Of a stretch of 64,000 nucleotides of DNA, positions 7,792-17,054 are shown in pieces. Origin of the DNA: Christiangramia gaetbulicola (GTDB taxonomy: Bacteria > Bacteroidota > Bacteroidia > Flavobacteriales > Flavobacteriaceae). The notes below the pieces were generated by a model that made no database searches, had not been told where the DNA came from, and saw only the letters and a list, made by a program, of their open reading frames with translations. The position numbers were made by a program, and so were the translations under genes. Location of the stretch: the NCBI RefSeq assembly GCF_003054225.1, contig NZ_QBKQ01000002.1:62001-126000 (forward strand). Direction: 5' to 3'. The stretch's first letter is position 1, and each line of letters opens with the position of its first letter.

Positions 7792-9765
7792 TTATACGTC
7801 TAAGTCAAAAGTAGCTCTTAATTTATCCAGTAATGGATTCGCTTCTTTTAGTTTCTCATACTTTTCCTGTGGAGTAAAGGCATACTTTTTAGAAGTAGCT
7901 TCATCCACATGGATATTTAGAGTGATATGTGTATTTCTAAGCTTCGCTTTAAGATAGCTCATCAATCGGTTTTCCTCTCTTTCCAAGTCGATCTTCATGG
8001 TCTCGTTGGGAAAGGTTAGATGGATTTCTCTATCCTGAAGTGTCGGTGTCTGGGATTCAAAGATCGAAGCCAGGATCTTTTCACCTTTTCTTTTTAGTTT
8101 CTCGGTATAATTCTTCCACTCGGTAACCAGGGTTTCTTCGGTGAAATCATCGTCCATGACCTTTTCTGTAGGCATCATGGCTTTTTGCTGCTCTTCGAGC
8201 TCCTTTTTCTTGCCGATACTTTTTAAAGAAAGGCCGGAGACCTTTTCTCTTTTGATCTCTGGAAAAGACTTTTTTGCAGGTTCGATCTCTTTTATAGCTT
8301 CATTAACCGGCTCTTCGATTTCAACCTTTTTCTCCGGCTCTGCAATTCTAGCCGTTTCAATTTTAGATGTAATTTCAGATACTGGTTGCTCTGCTTTTAT
8401 TTCGGTCTTTGTTTCCTCTTTTGAATCTTCAACTGATTCTCCCTTATCCTGGGGAATTTCCTGTTGAGGTATTTCAGGCTGAGAAGTGGCTTCCGCAGGG
8501 CTTTCTTCAGAATAATATTGTTCTTCCTCTTCCTTCGCACAGGATTCGGTCGCTACCTTGGGTTTGGGTAGATTGTTTTCTTCTGAAGGGGAGGAGTTGT
8601 CGTGCTCATTTTCCCTTACCAGTTCTTTCTTTTCCGAAGAAATGCTTACCGCTTCCTGTTCAAAATTTGCGGCAGGAACTATTTTTCGTTCAGTCTTTTT
8701 TTTTTCTGAACCAAAAGTAATTGAAGCAAGCTGCATTAAACACAGCTCCACTAAAAGCCTTTGGTTGTGACTGGTCTTGTATTTAAGGTCACAAGAATTG
8801 GCCAGTTCTATAGCCTCCAGTAAAAATTGATGCGAAGTCTTCTGAGATTGCTCAAAATACTTAGCTTTAGTTTGCTCTCCAACTTCTAAAAGGCTTATGG
8901 TTCTTTGATCCTTGCAAACCATAAGATCTCTAAAGTGAGAGGCCAGTCCAGCAATGAAGTGATGACCATCAAAACCATTGGAAAGAATATCGTTGAATTT
9001 TACCAGTAGCTGTGGGATGTTATTGTCCAGGATAAGATCTGTCACCTGCATATAAGTATCGTAATCCAGAACATTCAGGTTCTCGGTCACGGCCTGCCTG
9101 GTTAGATCATTACCGCTAAAGCTAACCACACGGTCGTAAATAGACAAAGCGTCCCTCATGGCCCCATCTGCTTTCTGGGCGATAATATGCAAAGCGTCAT
9201 CTTCGGCATTTACATTTTCCTGTTCCGCAATATACCCAAGGTAATTCTTGGCATCGGTTACAGTGATCCTTTTAAAATCGAAAATCTGACACCTCGAGAG
9301 TATGGTTGGGATGATCTTATGTTTTTCTGTAGTCGCCAGGATAAAGATCGCATGTTTTGGTGGCTCTTCCAGAGTCTTCAGAAATGCGTTGAAAGCAGAT
9401 TGAGATAACATATGCACCTCATCTATAATATAGACCTTGTAATTTCCAACCTGTGGCGGGATCCTAACCTGGTCTATAAGGTTCCTGATATCGTCTACCG
9501 AGTTATTGGAAGCCGCATCCAGCTCAAAAATATTAAAAGCGAAATCCTCATCTGGATCCTGGGTTTCTCTCTGGTTGATCATTTTGGCGAGAATACGTGC
9601 GCAAGTAGTTTTACCTACCCCTCGCGGACCGGTGAACAACAATGCCTGAGCCAGGTGATTGTTGTTTATGGCATTCGCCAGGGTGTTGGTGATCGCCTGC
9701 TGGCCAACCACATCTTTAAACGTTTGCGGCCTGTATTTTCTCGCTGATACTACAAAATGCTCCAT
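7792..9765 (-). CDS. dnaX: DNA polymerase III subunit gamma/tau
   Basis: Clamp-loader ATPase of the replicative polymerase. Walker A TGPRGVGKTT is at residues 45-54, Walker B IIDEVH at 113-118 and the sensor region LATTEKHKIIPTILSRCQ follows. Start at 9765 (MEHFVVSARKYRPQTF) fits homologues. Residues ~370-540 are a Glu/Lys-rich, low-complexity linker, followed by a tau-like C-terminal domain; 657 residues in all. Oddity: the four-cysteine zinc module that most bacterial DnaX proteins carry just before ELDAASN is missing; residues 61-80 hold an acidic loop instead. Heads a dnaX-miaE transcript. Confidence 0.96.
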   Translation of the reverse strand: MEHFVVSARKYRPQTFKDVVGQQAITNTLANAINNNHLAQALLFTGPRGVGKTTCARILAKMINQRETQDPDEDFAFNIFELDAASNNSVDDIRNLIDQVRIPPQVGNYKVYIIDEVHMLSQSAFNAFLKTLEEPPKHAIFILATTEKHKIIPTILSRCQIFDFKRITVTDAKNYLGYIAEQENVNAEDDALHIIAQKADGAMRDALSIYDRVVSFSGNDLTRQAVTENLNVLDYDTYMQVTDLILDNNIPQLLVKFNDILSNGFDGHHFIAGLASHFRDLMVCKDQRTISLLEVGEQTKAKYFEQSQKTSHQFLLEAIELANSCDLKYKTSHNQRLLVELCLMQLASITFGSEKKKTERKIVPAANFEQEAVSISSEKKELVRENEHDNSSPSEENNLPKPKVATESCAKEEEEQYYSEESPAEATSQPEIPQQEIPQDKGESVEDSKEETKTEIKAEQPVSEITSKIETARIAEPEKKVEIEEPVNEAIKEIEPAKKSFPEIKREKVSGLSLKSIGKKKELEEQQKAMMPTEKVMDDDFTEETLVTEWKNYTEKLKRKGEKILASIFESQTPTLQDREIHLTFPNETMKIDLEREENRLMSYLKAKLRNTHITLNIHVDEATSKKYAFTPQEKYEKLKEANPLLDKLRATFDLDV

Positions 9766-9782
9766 CAAAAAGTATTGAACTA

Positions 9783-9790
9783 CAAATATA
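9783..9790 (-). promoter_or_regulatory. Candidate -7 promoter box of dnaX
   Basis: Reverse strand reads TATATTTG, a perfect TAnnTTTG match 18 bases upstream of the chosen dnaX start, which would give a very short leader. No clear -33 TTTG upstream. It supports starting dnaX at 9765 rather than farther upstream. Confidence 0.45.
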
Positions 9791-9867
9791 AAAATCACAG
9801 CCCTAAAGTCCAGTGGGAGGAGGCTTATTTATGAACAAATACGGGAAGAAATCAACATAAATTAACT

Positions 9868-9875
9868 TACATTTG
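9868..9875 (+). promoter_or_regulatory. -7 promoter box of rnpB
   Basis: TACATTTG matches TAnnTTTG and ends 6 bases before the first base of the RNase P RNA P1 stem, exactly where a promoter for the mature 5' end is expected. Confidence 0.6.
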
Positions 9876-9880
9876 CCCCG

Positions 9881-10204
9881 AAGCAGGCCGCCTTATCGTC
9901 CCAACATTTCCCGATACCTATCGGGATTGGGGAGGAAAGTCCGGACACCATAGGGTAGCATAGTGGGTAACGCCCACCGGTCGTGAGATCAGGACCAGTG
10001 CAACAGAAAGGATGTACAGGTTAAGCTGTAGTGAAATCAGGTAAACTCTATGCGGTGCAATGCCATGTATACCGGCATTCAAGGATTACCCGTCCGTTGC
10101 CGGAGGGTAGGCAGCTAAAGATTAGTGGCAACGCTAATTTCAGACAAATGATAAGGAGCCCGGTCAATTACCGGGTTACAGAATCCGGCTTATAGGCCTG
10201 CTTT
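9881..10204 (+). ncRNA. rnpB: RNase P RNA (class A)
   Basis: Catalytic RNA of ribonuclease P, which trims tRNA 5' leaders. Conserved core GAGGAAAGTCCGGACACC lies near 9932-9950 and the universal ACAGAAAGGATG-type and AAACTCTATGCGGTG-type segments follow; the 3' part has TGGCAACG and ATAAGGAGCCCGG. The P1 stem pairs AGCAGGCC (9882-9889) with GGCCTGCT (10195-10202), which fixes both ends. The P3 arm is capped by a hairpin TCCCGAT/ATCGGGA (9909-9926). A T-run (10202-10208) after P1 is the likely terminator and touches the stop of the convergent GH16 gene. Confidence 0.97.
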
Positions 10205-10206
10205 TT

Positions 10207-11034
10207 TTAATTTTCCTTTCGCTGGTAAACCCGTACATAGTCTACCAGGAATTTTTGAGGTAATATATCAGGATCTATTTTTCCAGCCCATTTTCCACCT
10301 AGCGCAAGATTCAGAATTAAATAAAATGGTTTTCGGAAGGGATTATTTTCAAGACCGGCTTCCTCAATTCTAAAAGTATGATATACTTTGTTGTCAATTA
10401 GAAACTCTATTTTATCATAGGTCCAGTCAACCGAATAGATATGAAATTGTTCTGAAGCATTTTCTAATATTTTGATGCCGCCATCAGATATAATTTGCAA
10501 AGTATCCTCCCCGGGAAAATGAACCGTGCCGTGTATTTCTTCTGGCTCTATTCCCACATGTTCCATAATATCTATTTCACCCGCGTTGGGATAGTCTACC
10601 TCGTCGAAATTTGCACCCAACATCCAGATGGCTGGCCATACACCTTTCCCAGCAGGTAATTTGGCCCTGACCTCGACACGGCCGTAGAGAAAATCAAATT
10701 TCCCTTTGGTATTTATACTTCCAGAAGTGAATTCAGCATAAGGAGTATTATACCTGTAATTCTTTATGGAAGCATCATATTTTTTATTTTCATAATCTTC
10801 CTTTAGAGCAATAATCTCTAATTTGCCATTATGTACTCTTACGTTCTTTTTTCTTTTTGTGTAGATCTGCTCCTCGAGGTTTCGGATAAAACCTGTTTCA
10901 TAATTCCATTTCTCCGGATCTGGTTTTCCTGAATACTGGAAATCATCACTCCAGATGAGTTTGTAATTCTGTGATCGGGCTTGAAAGGAAAATGTTGAAA
11001 TAAATAAAGGAATTAAGATAAAGATTGCTTTCAT
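10207..11034 (-). CDS. Secreted family 16 glycoside hydrolase (laminarinase-like)
   Basis: Predicted endo-beta-1,3(4)-glucanase. A signal peptide covers residues 1-21 (cleavage near QARSQ). The GH16 active-site motif is GEIDIMEHVG at 152-161, giving Glu153 as nucleophile, Asp155 as helper and Glu158 as acid/base; the upstream GVWPAIWMLG cleft segment (131-140) is typical of laminarinases. 275 residues equals one catalytic domain with no added carbohydrate-binding module and no type IX sorting tail. The exact glucan is not determined by sequence. Last gene of a minus-strand operon, 5 bases after the small unknown upstream. Confidence 0.92.
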   Translation of the reverse strand: MKAIFILIPLFISTFSFQARSQNYKLIWSDDFQYSGKPDPEKWNYETGFIRNLEEQIYTKRKKNVRVHNGKLEIIALKEDYENKKYDASIKNYRYNTPYAEFTSGSINTKGKFDFLYGRVEVRAKLPAGKGVWPAIWMLGANFDEVDYPNAGEIDIMEHVGIEPEEIHGTVHFPGEDTLQIISDGGIKILENASEQFHIYSVDWTYDKIEFLIDNKVYHTFRIEEAGLENNPFRKPFYLILNLALGGKWAGKIDPDILPQKFLVDYVRVYQRKEN

Positions 11035-11039
11035 CGATC

Positions 11040-11420
11040 TTAGTTGGCCGAGACAAGACTTTGGGCCCAGGCGATAGCTTCTTCTCTATTTTGAAACAAC
11101 TCGTAAGGAACAGGGGAGAACTTCTTTTCGAAATTGGCTGTTTGCAACCTTTCCATTTTCTGACTGATCACGGCAATACCTTTTAAAGTATTGGTCTGAA
11201 TAAGATCTATATAAATAACCGGGTTCACATTATAATTATTTTTCCGGTTGGTGATATAGACATAGCCTTTATCTCCAAAATGCTCACTGCAGATCTGTCT
11301 TAGCTCGTTAACATGTTCCTGGTCAAAAACAATATCTTCCTTAATTGTCGAGACCACTACAGAATCATAGAATTCGAGCGTAGTGAAACTTAATTTCTTT
11401 GTTTTTAATGGCAGGGTCAT
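11040..11420 (-). CDS. Small conserved protein of unknown function
   Basis: 126-residue soluble protein without signal peptide or membrane segment. I do not recognise a characterised family. The alternation of strands and helices (SFTTLEFYDSVVVSTIKED, GDKGYVYITNRKN, LKGIAVISQKM, NREEAIAWAQSLV) is reminiscent of STAS/SpoIIAA-like alpha/beta folds, which is only an impression. Start set at 11420 because it follows the rsmD stop by 16 bases; in-frame starts farther upstream would lie within rsmD. Confidence 0.75.
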   Translation of the reverse strand: MTLPLKTKKLSFTTLEFYDSVVVSTIKEDIVFDQEHVNELRQICSEHFGDKGYVYITNRKNNYNVNPVIYIDLIQTNTLKGIAVISQKMERLQTANFEKKFSPVPYELFQNREEAIAWAQSLVSAN

Positions 11421-11436
11421 GATGAAAGATAGCCAT

Positions 11437-11970
11437 TTATTCGAAGAATGAAAAAACTGAACTTCCATATTTTCTACTTTCCCGGAAGTTTTCCAGGTCT
11501 GATAGGTCTGTGTGCTTGGAGTGTTCCACAATTAGCTGACCATCTTCATTGAGTAAGGATCTCTCAAAAACAAGTTCAGGTATTTTAGCGAAATCAGATT
11601 TTTCCAGGTCATAAGGAGGGTCTGCAAAAATAATATCTGCCTTGATCGGTGCCTTTTCTAGATATTTGAAGACATCACTTTTAATCGTAGTAATTGGGAA
11701 ATCCAGTTCAGCAGAAGTTTTCTTTATGAATTTGATACATTCAAAATTAGCGTCTACCGCGGTGATGTTTTCAGATCCTCTTGCGGCAAATTCGTAGGAG
11801 ATATTTCCGGTTCCCGAAAAAAGATCCACGACGCTTACCGAGGAAATATGGTAAAGATTATTAAGGATATTGAACAAAGCCTCCTTCGCTACATCTGTAG
11901 TTGGACGCACCGGTAATTTTGAAGGAGCAATGATCCTTCTTCCTTTATGAGTGCCTGAAATAATTCGCAT
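11437..11970 (-). CDS. rsmD: 16S rRNA (guanine-N2-966) methyltransferase RsmD
   Basis: SAM-dependent methyltransferase acting on G966 of 16S rRNA during 30S assembly. The 177-residue protein opens with MRIISGTHKGRRI and the RPTTD segment diagnostic of RsmD, has the SAM-binding loop DLFSGTGNISYEFAARG near residue 49, and the catalytic motif FADPPYDL (a DPPY variant of NPPY) near residue 115. Its start overlaps the stop of the upstream DUF3822 gene by one base (TAATG). Confidence 0.95.
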   Translation of the reverse strand: MRIISGTHKGRRIIAPSKLPVRPTTDVAKEALFNILNNLYHISSVSVVDLFSGTGNISYEFAARGSENITAVDANFECIKFIKKTSAELDFPITTIKSDVFKYLEKAPIKADIIFADPPYDLEKSDFAKIPELVFERSLLNEDGQLIVEHSKHTDLSDLENFRESRKYGSSVFSFFE

Positions 11971-12782
11971 TATAAAGATTTAATTAAAAGGTATTCTGAC
12001 AGTTCTTGTTCAGGTTTAGCCTTTTCTTCAAAGGTAAAAGGATGGAATGGTCCCATAAAAGAAATATTCTTAATATAATCCCAGATCATTTTATATTCTT
12101 CAGAATCCTTATTGATATCACCCATCAGGATAAGTTCAAATTTATTGGGATCCAGGTTTAACTGTTCGGCAGTAAAAAGAAGATAGTATAAAAAGTCTTC
12201 CTTGGTATCATATTCAAAACTGTTCGCAAAGATCAGTTTTCCATTTTCAATGATCACAAGCTCATAATGACCAAAAAGAGCATGAAGATAAACTTTTGGT
12301 CCGGTAGTTTCTTTTGGTAACTCCAGTAAAGAATCTATAAGAATACTTAAGCCGTGACGGTATTCGAATTCACCATACCGGTCAAAAAAGTAATTAATGA
12401 TGTTGGTGTAGGGGATATAGACGTTTACGATTTCATCCTTCAGGTTATCAAAGGCGATAAAATCTGTCTTAAGGATACGGGTATTGAACTTAAGATAACT
12501 AGCGGCCTGTTCTTCGTCGAATAACTTTTCTGGAACAAGACTGAAGAGGGCGTTGTTGAAAATAAGATTTACCTCGTCTACTTCCTGGTTGAGCATTTCT
12601 TCCTGCTCATAGATTTCCTCAATTTTCTTGAGAATTTTTATGGGATCAAGCTGTTTCTTAAAGTTAACCTTCTTGAAATAGCTGATGGTATCCTTCTGCA
12701 GGATACAAAAAGAAAGTCCATTCAGGCTAACCTGAATGGACAGTTTCTTATAGTGGTTTGTTTCGTTATTCGTTGTCACCAT
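11970..12782 (-). CDS. DUF3822 family protein
   Basis: 270-residue protein of the Bacteroidetes-specific DUF3822 family, function unknown. These proteins are regularly found next to rsmD, as here, and the fold looks related to actin-like ATPase (ASKHA) pseudo-members, though no intact phosphate loop is seen. No signal peptide or transmembrane segment. It overlaps the upstream gene by 17 bases and rsmD by one base, so it is in the middle of a coupled operon. Confidence 0.85.
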   Translation of the reverse strand: MVTTNNETNHYKKLSIQVSLNGLSFCILQKDTISYFKKVNFKKQLDPIKILKKIEEIYEQEEMLNQEVDEVNLIFNNALFSLVPEKLFDEEQAASYLKFNTRILKTDFIAFDNLKDEIVNVYIPYTNIINYFFDRYGEFEYRHGLSILIDSLLELPKETTGPKVYLHALFGHYELVIIENGKLIFANSFEYDTKEDFLYYLLFTAEQLNLDPNKFELILMGDINKDSEEYKMIWDYIKNISFMGPFHPFTFEEKAKPEQELSEYLLIKSL

Positions 12783-13419
12783 AAACTTTTGGCCAGTTAC
12801 CGCTGGTATTGACCTCGCTCATAGAACCTACGCTAATGTATCTTCCGTTTACATCATCAACAGACTGGATCTCGTTTTCCTGAAGAACCAATGTTCTGTC
12901 TTGATCGGCAAGAATCGTAGCTTTAGCAACTTTTACTTCGAAAACAGGAATTTGTGATTCACCTTTAGTGATAGTTCCTGCTTCAAGGTCAAATTTAGCA
13001 TCAACACCTTCGATAGGAATATTCATCATGTTGCGGTATCTTTCTTCGTTGCCTTTGAACAATGAGTCTTTTACCGGTACGAAACCTAGAGTATCGATAA
13101 CTACACTTTCTATATACTGGTCTACACCATATGTTTTCTTGTATTCCTCATCAAGATACGTTGTATCTCTACGTTGAGTAATAGCGAACTCTGCAGTATC
13201 AAGGAATTTTACCAGGCTATCCCAGTCTCCCTGAAATTTTCCAGTTACCTCTTTATGCGCTAATTCAGAAGATCTGATATCCTTAAGGTTCTTGATAACC
13301 TTAGCGTATCTTTTTTCTTTTATTTTGTTGAATTGGATCGGTTCGTAAACCGCGTTGAAAGTAAGATATGCCAGGAAGATAATTACCAACCAAAGAAGTA
13401 TCTGTATTACAAATCTCAT
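12766..13419 (-). CDS. Membrane-anchored conserved protein of unknown function
   Basis: 217 residues. One N-terminal membrane anchor (residues ~4-22, IQILLWLVIIFLAYLTF) is followed by a charged, probably helical segment and a beta-rich periplasmic domain. The segment KVIKNLKDIRSSELAHKEVTGKF resembles the pseudopilin-like start of helix plus 'xxKY/F' seen in small type II-like proteins, but I see no prepilin peptidase site. It begins the operon with DUF3822 and rsmD. No function assigned. Confidence 0.8.
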   Translation of the reverse strand: MRFVIQILLWLVIIFLAYLTFNAVYEPIQFNKIKEKRYAKVIKNLKDIRSSELAHKEVTGKFQGDWDSLVKFLDTAEFAITQRRDTTYLDEEYKKTYGVDQYIESVVIDTLGFVPVKDSLFKGNEERYRNMMNIPIEGVDAKFDLEAGTITKGESQIPVFEVKVAKATILADQDRTLVLQENEIQSVDDVNGRYISVGSMSEVNTSGNWPKVYGDNE

Positions 13420-13463
13420 GCTCTAAAAGTTTATGTTTTAATTTGAAGGTTATTGGTTACACG

Positions 13464-13471
13464 CAAATCTA
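13464..13471 (-). promoter_or_regulatory. Candidate -7 box for the DUF3822-rsmD-GH16 operon
   Basis: Reverse strand reads TAGATTTG, matching TAnnTTTG, 45 bases upstream of the first gene; a T-rich CTTTT lies about 18 bases farther upstream in place of a strict -33 TTTG. Confidence 0.5.
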
Positions 13472-13517
13472 CAACTTTTTTTTATTCGTAAAAGTTTCTG
13501 TCATAAAAATCCATTCT

Positions 13518-13525
13518 TATCTTTG
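13518..13525 (+). promoter_or_regulatory. Candidate -7 box for the RecD-like helicase
   Basis: TATCTTTG matches TAnnTTTG and lies 19 bases before the ATG at 13544, implying a short leader. Divergent from the box at 13464-13471. Confidence 0.5.
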
Positions 13526-13543
13526 AGATTTTATGCACTTTAT

Positions 13544-14980
13544 ATGGAAAAAACCACTCCGGATTCCTTTTTCAAACTCTTAATTGATGATCTTGGATTT
13601 GCTGCAACAGATAAACAAAATGTTGCTTTACAAATGTTATCTGAATTCGTCGTAAACGGAGGGAAAGACCGGCTTTTTCTTTTAAAGGGATTCGCAGGAA
13701 CAGGGAAGACGACCATTATCAGTACGCTGGTAAAGAACTTATGGAAGATCAGGAAATCTGGTGTTTTACTTGCTCCCACCGGCCGTGCGGCAAAGGTCAT
13801 CTCGAATTATTCTAAAAAGGAAGCATTTACGATCCATAAAAAGATTTATTTTCCGAAGAAATCCAGTGGAGGAGGGGTGCAATTTACCTTGCAGCCAAAT
13901 AAGCATAAAAATTCACTTTTTATTGTAGATGAAGCCTCGATGATCTCAGATGATGGGGGAAATTCAAAATTATTTGAGAACGGATCTCTTTTAGACGACC
14001 TTATTCAATATGTATATCAGGGGCATAACTGTCAGTTAATTCTTATTGGGGATACGGCCCAGCTTCCTCCAGTGAAAATGGAACTGAGCCCTGCTCTGGA
14101 AGAGGAAAAACTCAGAATGAATTACAATAAAGAAGTTTCGTTCATAGAGCTTGACGAAGTGGTAAGGCAAAGTGAAGGCAGTGATATTCTTCATAATGCA
14201 ACCCTCATCAGGGAAAGTTTACAGGAGGGGTTTTACGAAAGCTTCAAATTTGAACTTACTCAAAATGCAGATGTGGTTAGACTGGTGGATGGCTATGAGA
14301 TCATGGACGCCATACAGGATTCTTACGGCATCAATGGATATGAAGACACCAGTATCATTGTGCGTTCCAATAAAAGGGCCAATTTATACAATCAGCAAAT
14401 AAGGTCCAGAATACTTTTCCAGGAAGAAGAACTTTCTGCCGGGGATTATCTTATGGTGGTCAAGAATAATTATTTCTGGGTAAAACCTACCAGTGAAGCT
14501 GGTTTTATCGCCAATGGAGATATAGTTAAGGTTCTTGAAATCTTCGGATTTAAGGAATTGTATGGTTTCCGCTTTGCGGAAGTGCAGGTGCAAATGGTAG
14601 ATTATCCTAAAATGAGACCTTTTGAAACCGTTATCATGCTGGATACACTTACTAGTAATACTCCTTCGCTAACTTACGAGGAATCTAATAAGCTCTATGA
14701 AGAGGTGAAAAAGGATTATGCTGATGAGCGTTCGAAGTATAAGCAGTTCATGAAGGTTAAGAACAATAAATACTTCAACGCTTTGCAGATCAAATTCTCT
14801 TATGCCATTACCTGCCACAAATCGCAAGGTGGACAATGGAAAAATGTATTTATTGAGCAGCCTTATTTACCGAACGGAGTAGGAAAGGAGTACCTAAGGT
14901 GGCTTTATACGGCCGTAACCAGGGCTCAGGATAAATTATACCTCATAGGCTTTGGCGATGATTTTTTCACATCTAACTAA
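13544..14980 (+). CDS. RecD/UvrD-like superfamily 1 DNA helicase
   Basis: 478-residue ATP-dependent helicase. Walker [10 protein letters not shown] is near residue 46, motif Ia [11 protein letters not shown] follows, motif II is VDEASMI, motif [16 protein letters not shown], and the C-terminal half has [14 protein letters not shown] and [15 protein letters not shown], typical of SF1B RecD-type helicases. It lacks the N-terminal domains of RecD2 and is not linked to recB or recC. Start set at ATG 13544. Followed after 23 bases by kdsB. Probable role in DNA repair or recombination; the exact pathway is unknown. Confidence 0.9.
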   Translation: MEKTTPDSFFKLLIDDLGFAATDKQNVALQMLSEFVVNGGKDRLFLLKGFAGTGKTTIISTLVKNLWKIRKSGVLLAPTGRAAKVISNYSKKEAFTIHKKIYFPKKSSGGGVQFTLQPNKHKNSLFIVDEASMISDDGGNSKLFENGSLLDDLIQYVYQGHNCQLILIGDTAQLPPVKMELSPALEEEKLRMNYNKEVSFIELDEVVRQSEGSDILHNATLIRESLQEGFYESFKFELTQNADVVRLVDGYEIMDAIQDSYGINGYEDTSIIVRSNKRANLYNQQIRSRILFQEEELSAGDYLMVVKNNYFWVKPTSEAGFIANGDIVKVLEIFGFKELYGFRFAEVQVQMVDYPKMRPFETVIMLDTLTSNTPSLTYEESNKLYEEVKKDYADERSKYKQFMKVKNNKYFNALQIKFSYAITCHKSQGGQWKNVFIEQPYLPNGVGKEYLRWLYTAVTRAQDKLYLIGFGDDFFTSN

Positions 14981-15003
14981 TTATTACTTTTACTGAAAAA
15001 TTT

Positions 15004-15750
15004 ATGAAAGGACCAGCTAAAAATAAGATCATAGCGATGATTCCCGCTCGTTATGAAGCATCGAGATTTCCGGGTAAATTAATGCAAGACCTTAATGGGA
15101 AAACTGTGATCACCCGTACTTATGAAGCTGCGGTAAGAACCGGGTTTTTTGATGAAGTATATGTAGTTACAGATAGTCAGAAAATCTTTGATGAAATTAT
15201 TAACGCTGGTGGACAGGTTATAAGAAGTAAGAAGGAGCATGAATGTGGAAGCGATCGTATTGCTGAAGCTGTTGAACACATGAATGTTGATATCGTGGTA
15301 AATGTTCAGGGAGACGAGCCATTTATAGATAAGAACAGCCTGGCGAGTTTGCTGGAAGTATTTCAGCAGGAAGGAGCTGAAGAAATAGACCTGGCTTCTC
15401 TTAAAACTGCCCTTAAAGAGAGCGATGAGATCACAAATCCTAATAATGTAAAGGTCATCACCGGGAAAGAAGATTTTGCTTTGTATTTCTCAAGGTTCCC
15501 TATTCCTTATCCCAGGGATACTTCAGCCAAAGTGACTTATTATAAGCATATTGGGATCTATGCCTTTAGAAAATCTGCTTTGATGGATTTTTACAGGCTG
15601 CCTATGTTGCCATTGGAAGCTGCTGAAAAGATCGAATGTATAAGATATCTTGAATACGGTAAAAAGATCAAGATGGTAGAAACCAGTGTAAAAAGTATAG
15701 GTATAGATACTCCTGAGGATCTTGAAAAAGCAAGAAAGCTGTTAAGTTAA
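15004..15750 (+). CDS. kdsB: 3-deoxy-manno-octulosonate cytidylyltransferase
   Basis: Activates KDO with CTP to CMP-KDO for lipopolysaccharide inner-core synthesis. The 248-residue protein has the N-terminal nucleotide-binding motif [15 protein letters not shown] (residues 13-27), the [11 protein letters not shown] segment, VQGDEPFI near residue 100 and the C-terminal [12 protein letters not shown], all family hallmarks. Works with the kdsC gene at 27686-28201. The last 4 bases overlap the convergent photolyase gene. Confidence 0.96.
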   Translation: MKGPAKNKIIAMIPARYEASRFPGKLMQDLNGKTVITRTYEAAVRTGFFDEVYVVTDSQKIFDEIINAGGQVIRSKKEHECGSDRIAEAVEHMNVDIVVNVQGDEPFIDKNSLASLLEVFQQEGAEEIDLASLKTALKESDEITNPNNVKVITGKEDFALYFSRFPIPYPRDTSAKVTYYKHIGIYAFRKSALMDFYRLPMLPLEAAEKIECIRYLEYGKKIKMVETSVKSIGIDTPEDLEKARKLLS

Positions 15751-17054
15751 TTATTAACAGCTTCCTTATAGGTTTTTAGTGCACGTTCACGAGCCTCCTT
15801 ATGATCAACCATTTTTTCCGGATAATCATCTGTGCCGAATTCAGGTACCCATTCTTTAATATATTCTTTATTCTTGTCGAACTTATCTATCTGGGTGGTA
15901 GGATTAAATATTCTGAAATAAGGCGCAGCATCAACCCCACTACCAGCAGCCCATTGCCAGTTCCCTACATTAGAAGACATTTCGTAATCCAGTAGTTTTT
16001 CAGCAAAATATGCTTCGCCCCAGCGCCAGTCAATCAATAAATGTTTACAAAGAAAAGAAGCCACTAACATTCTTACGCGATTATGCATATAACCAGACTT
16101 ATTTAATTGGCGCATTCCTGCATCTACCAGGGGATAACCGGTTTTTCCCTCTTTCCATAATTCGAATTCATCTTCATTGTTACGCCATTCGATACGATCG
16201 TACTTCTTTTTGAAAGCTTCGGTAGTGGTATCGGGATAATGGTGAAGTATCTGCATAAAGAATTCTCTCCAGACCAATTCGTCCAGAAAGGTTTTGTTTT
16301 TTTCCTTATTAGCATCTCTTACCATCTGGCGAACGCTTACCGTTCCAAACCGAAGATGTGGACCTAACCTGGAAGTACCTTCTACGGCAGGGTAGTCGCG
16401 TTTATCTTTATAATCCTGAATAAGACCGGGGGTGACCTGATAATCTGGAACTTCTATGGAAGATTTTTTGAAACCCATATCGCTTAAACTGAGATTTGGT
16501 AACCTGCTATTTTCAATGAGGTTGTCGCTATATCTCTTGGTATAATGGAAATCGAGTTCGGTATTCTTGAATTTCTCACGCCAGGTATTTTTGTAGGGAG
16601 TATATACCACGTAAGGATCTCCGTCCTGTTTCACCACTTCATCTTTCTCAAAGATAACCTGGTCTTTAAAGTCAAGGAATTCAATATCATTATCTTCTAA
16701 AAGGTCTTTGATTTTTTTATCCCTTTCCTTAGCATAAGGTTCATAATCCCTGTTGGTGAACACCTTTCCTATTTTATGATCCTTGATGAGATCTTTAAAA
16801 ACTTCTTCCGGGGTTCCATGATACATTCCAATAGAACTTCCATTTTCCTCCTGCAGCTTATCGCGCATTTTTTGCAGGGTCTCAAAAATAAAGCTCACCC
16901 TGGCATCATCTTCAGGAAGTTTATCCAGGATCTCCTTATCAAAAATAAAAATGGGTAGAACCGGTAGATCATCGCGAAGTGCAGCCTTAAAACCGGCATT
17001 ATCATCAAGTCTCAGATCTCTTCTAAACCAAAAGATATTTACTTCCTTTCCCAT
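15747..17054 (-). CDS. phrB: Deoxyribodipyrimidine photolyase (class I type)
   Basis: Light-driven repair of cyclobutane pyrimidine dimers using FAD and an antenna cofactor. 435 residues: N-terminal antenna domain ([15 protein letters not shown]), then the FAD-binding domain with [23 protein letters not shown] and [28 protein letters not shown], including Trp residues of the electron-transfer chain. A cryptochrome role cannot be excluded from sequence alone. Its start overlaps the upstream SDR stop by one base (TAATG), so it is the last gene of an SRPBCC-SDR-photolyase operon. Confidence 0.93.
   Translation of the reverse strand: MGKEVNIFWFRRDLRLDDNAGFKAALRDDLPVLPIFIFDKEILDKLPEDDARVSFIFETLQKMRDKLQEENGSSIGMYHGTPEEVFKDLIKDHKIGKVFTNRDYEPYAKERDKKIKDLLEDNDIEFLDFKDQVIFEKDEVVKQDGDPYVVYTPYKNTWREKFKNTELDFHYTKRYSDNLIENSRLPNLSLSDMGFKKSSIEVPDYQVTPGLIQDYKDKRDYPAVEGTSRLGPHLRFGTVSVRQMVRDANKEKNKTFLDELVWREFFMQILHHYPDTTTEAFKKKYDRIEWRNNEDEFELWKEGKTGYPLVDAGMRQLNKSGYMHNRVRMLVASFLCKHLLIDWRWGEAYFAEKLLDYEMSSNVGNWQWAAGSGVDAAPYFRIFNPTTQIDKFDKNKEYIKEWVPEFGTDDYPEKMVDHKEARERALKTYKEAVNN

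Noticed and set aside
8141-8770. Open frames antisense to the dnaX linker
   Set aside because: They mirror the low-complexity Glu/Lys-rich linker of dnaX and have no independent support.
11421-11531. Longer start of the small protein before GH16
   Set aside because: It lies inside rsmD in another frame; the 11420 ATG gives clean 16-base spacing.
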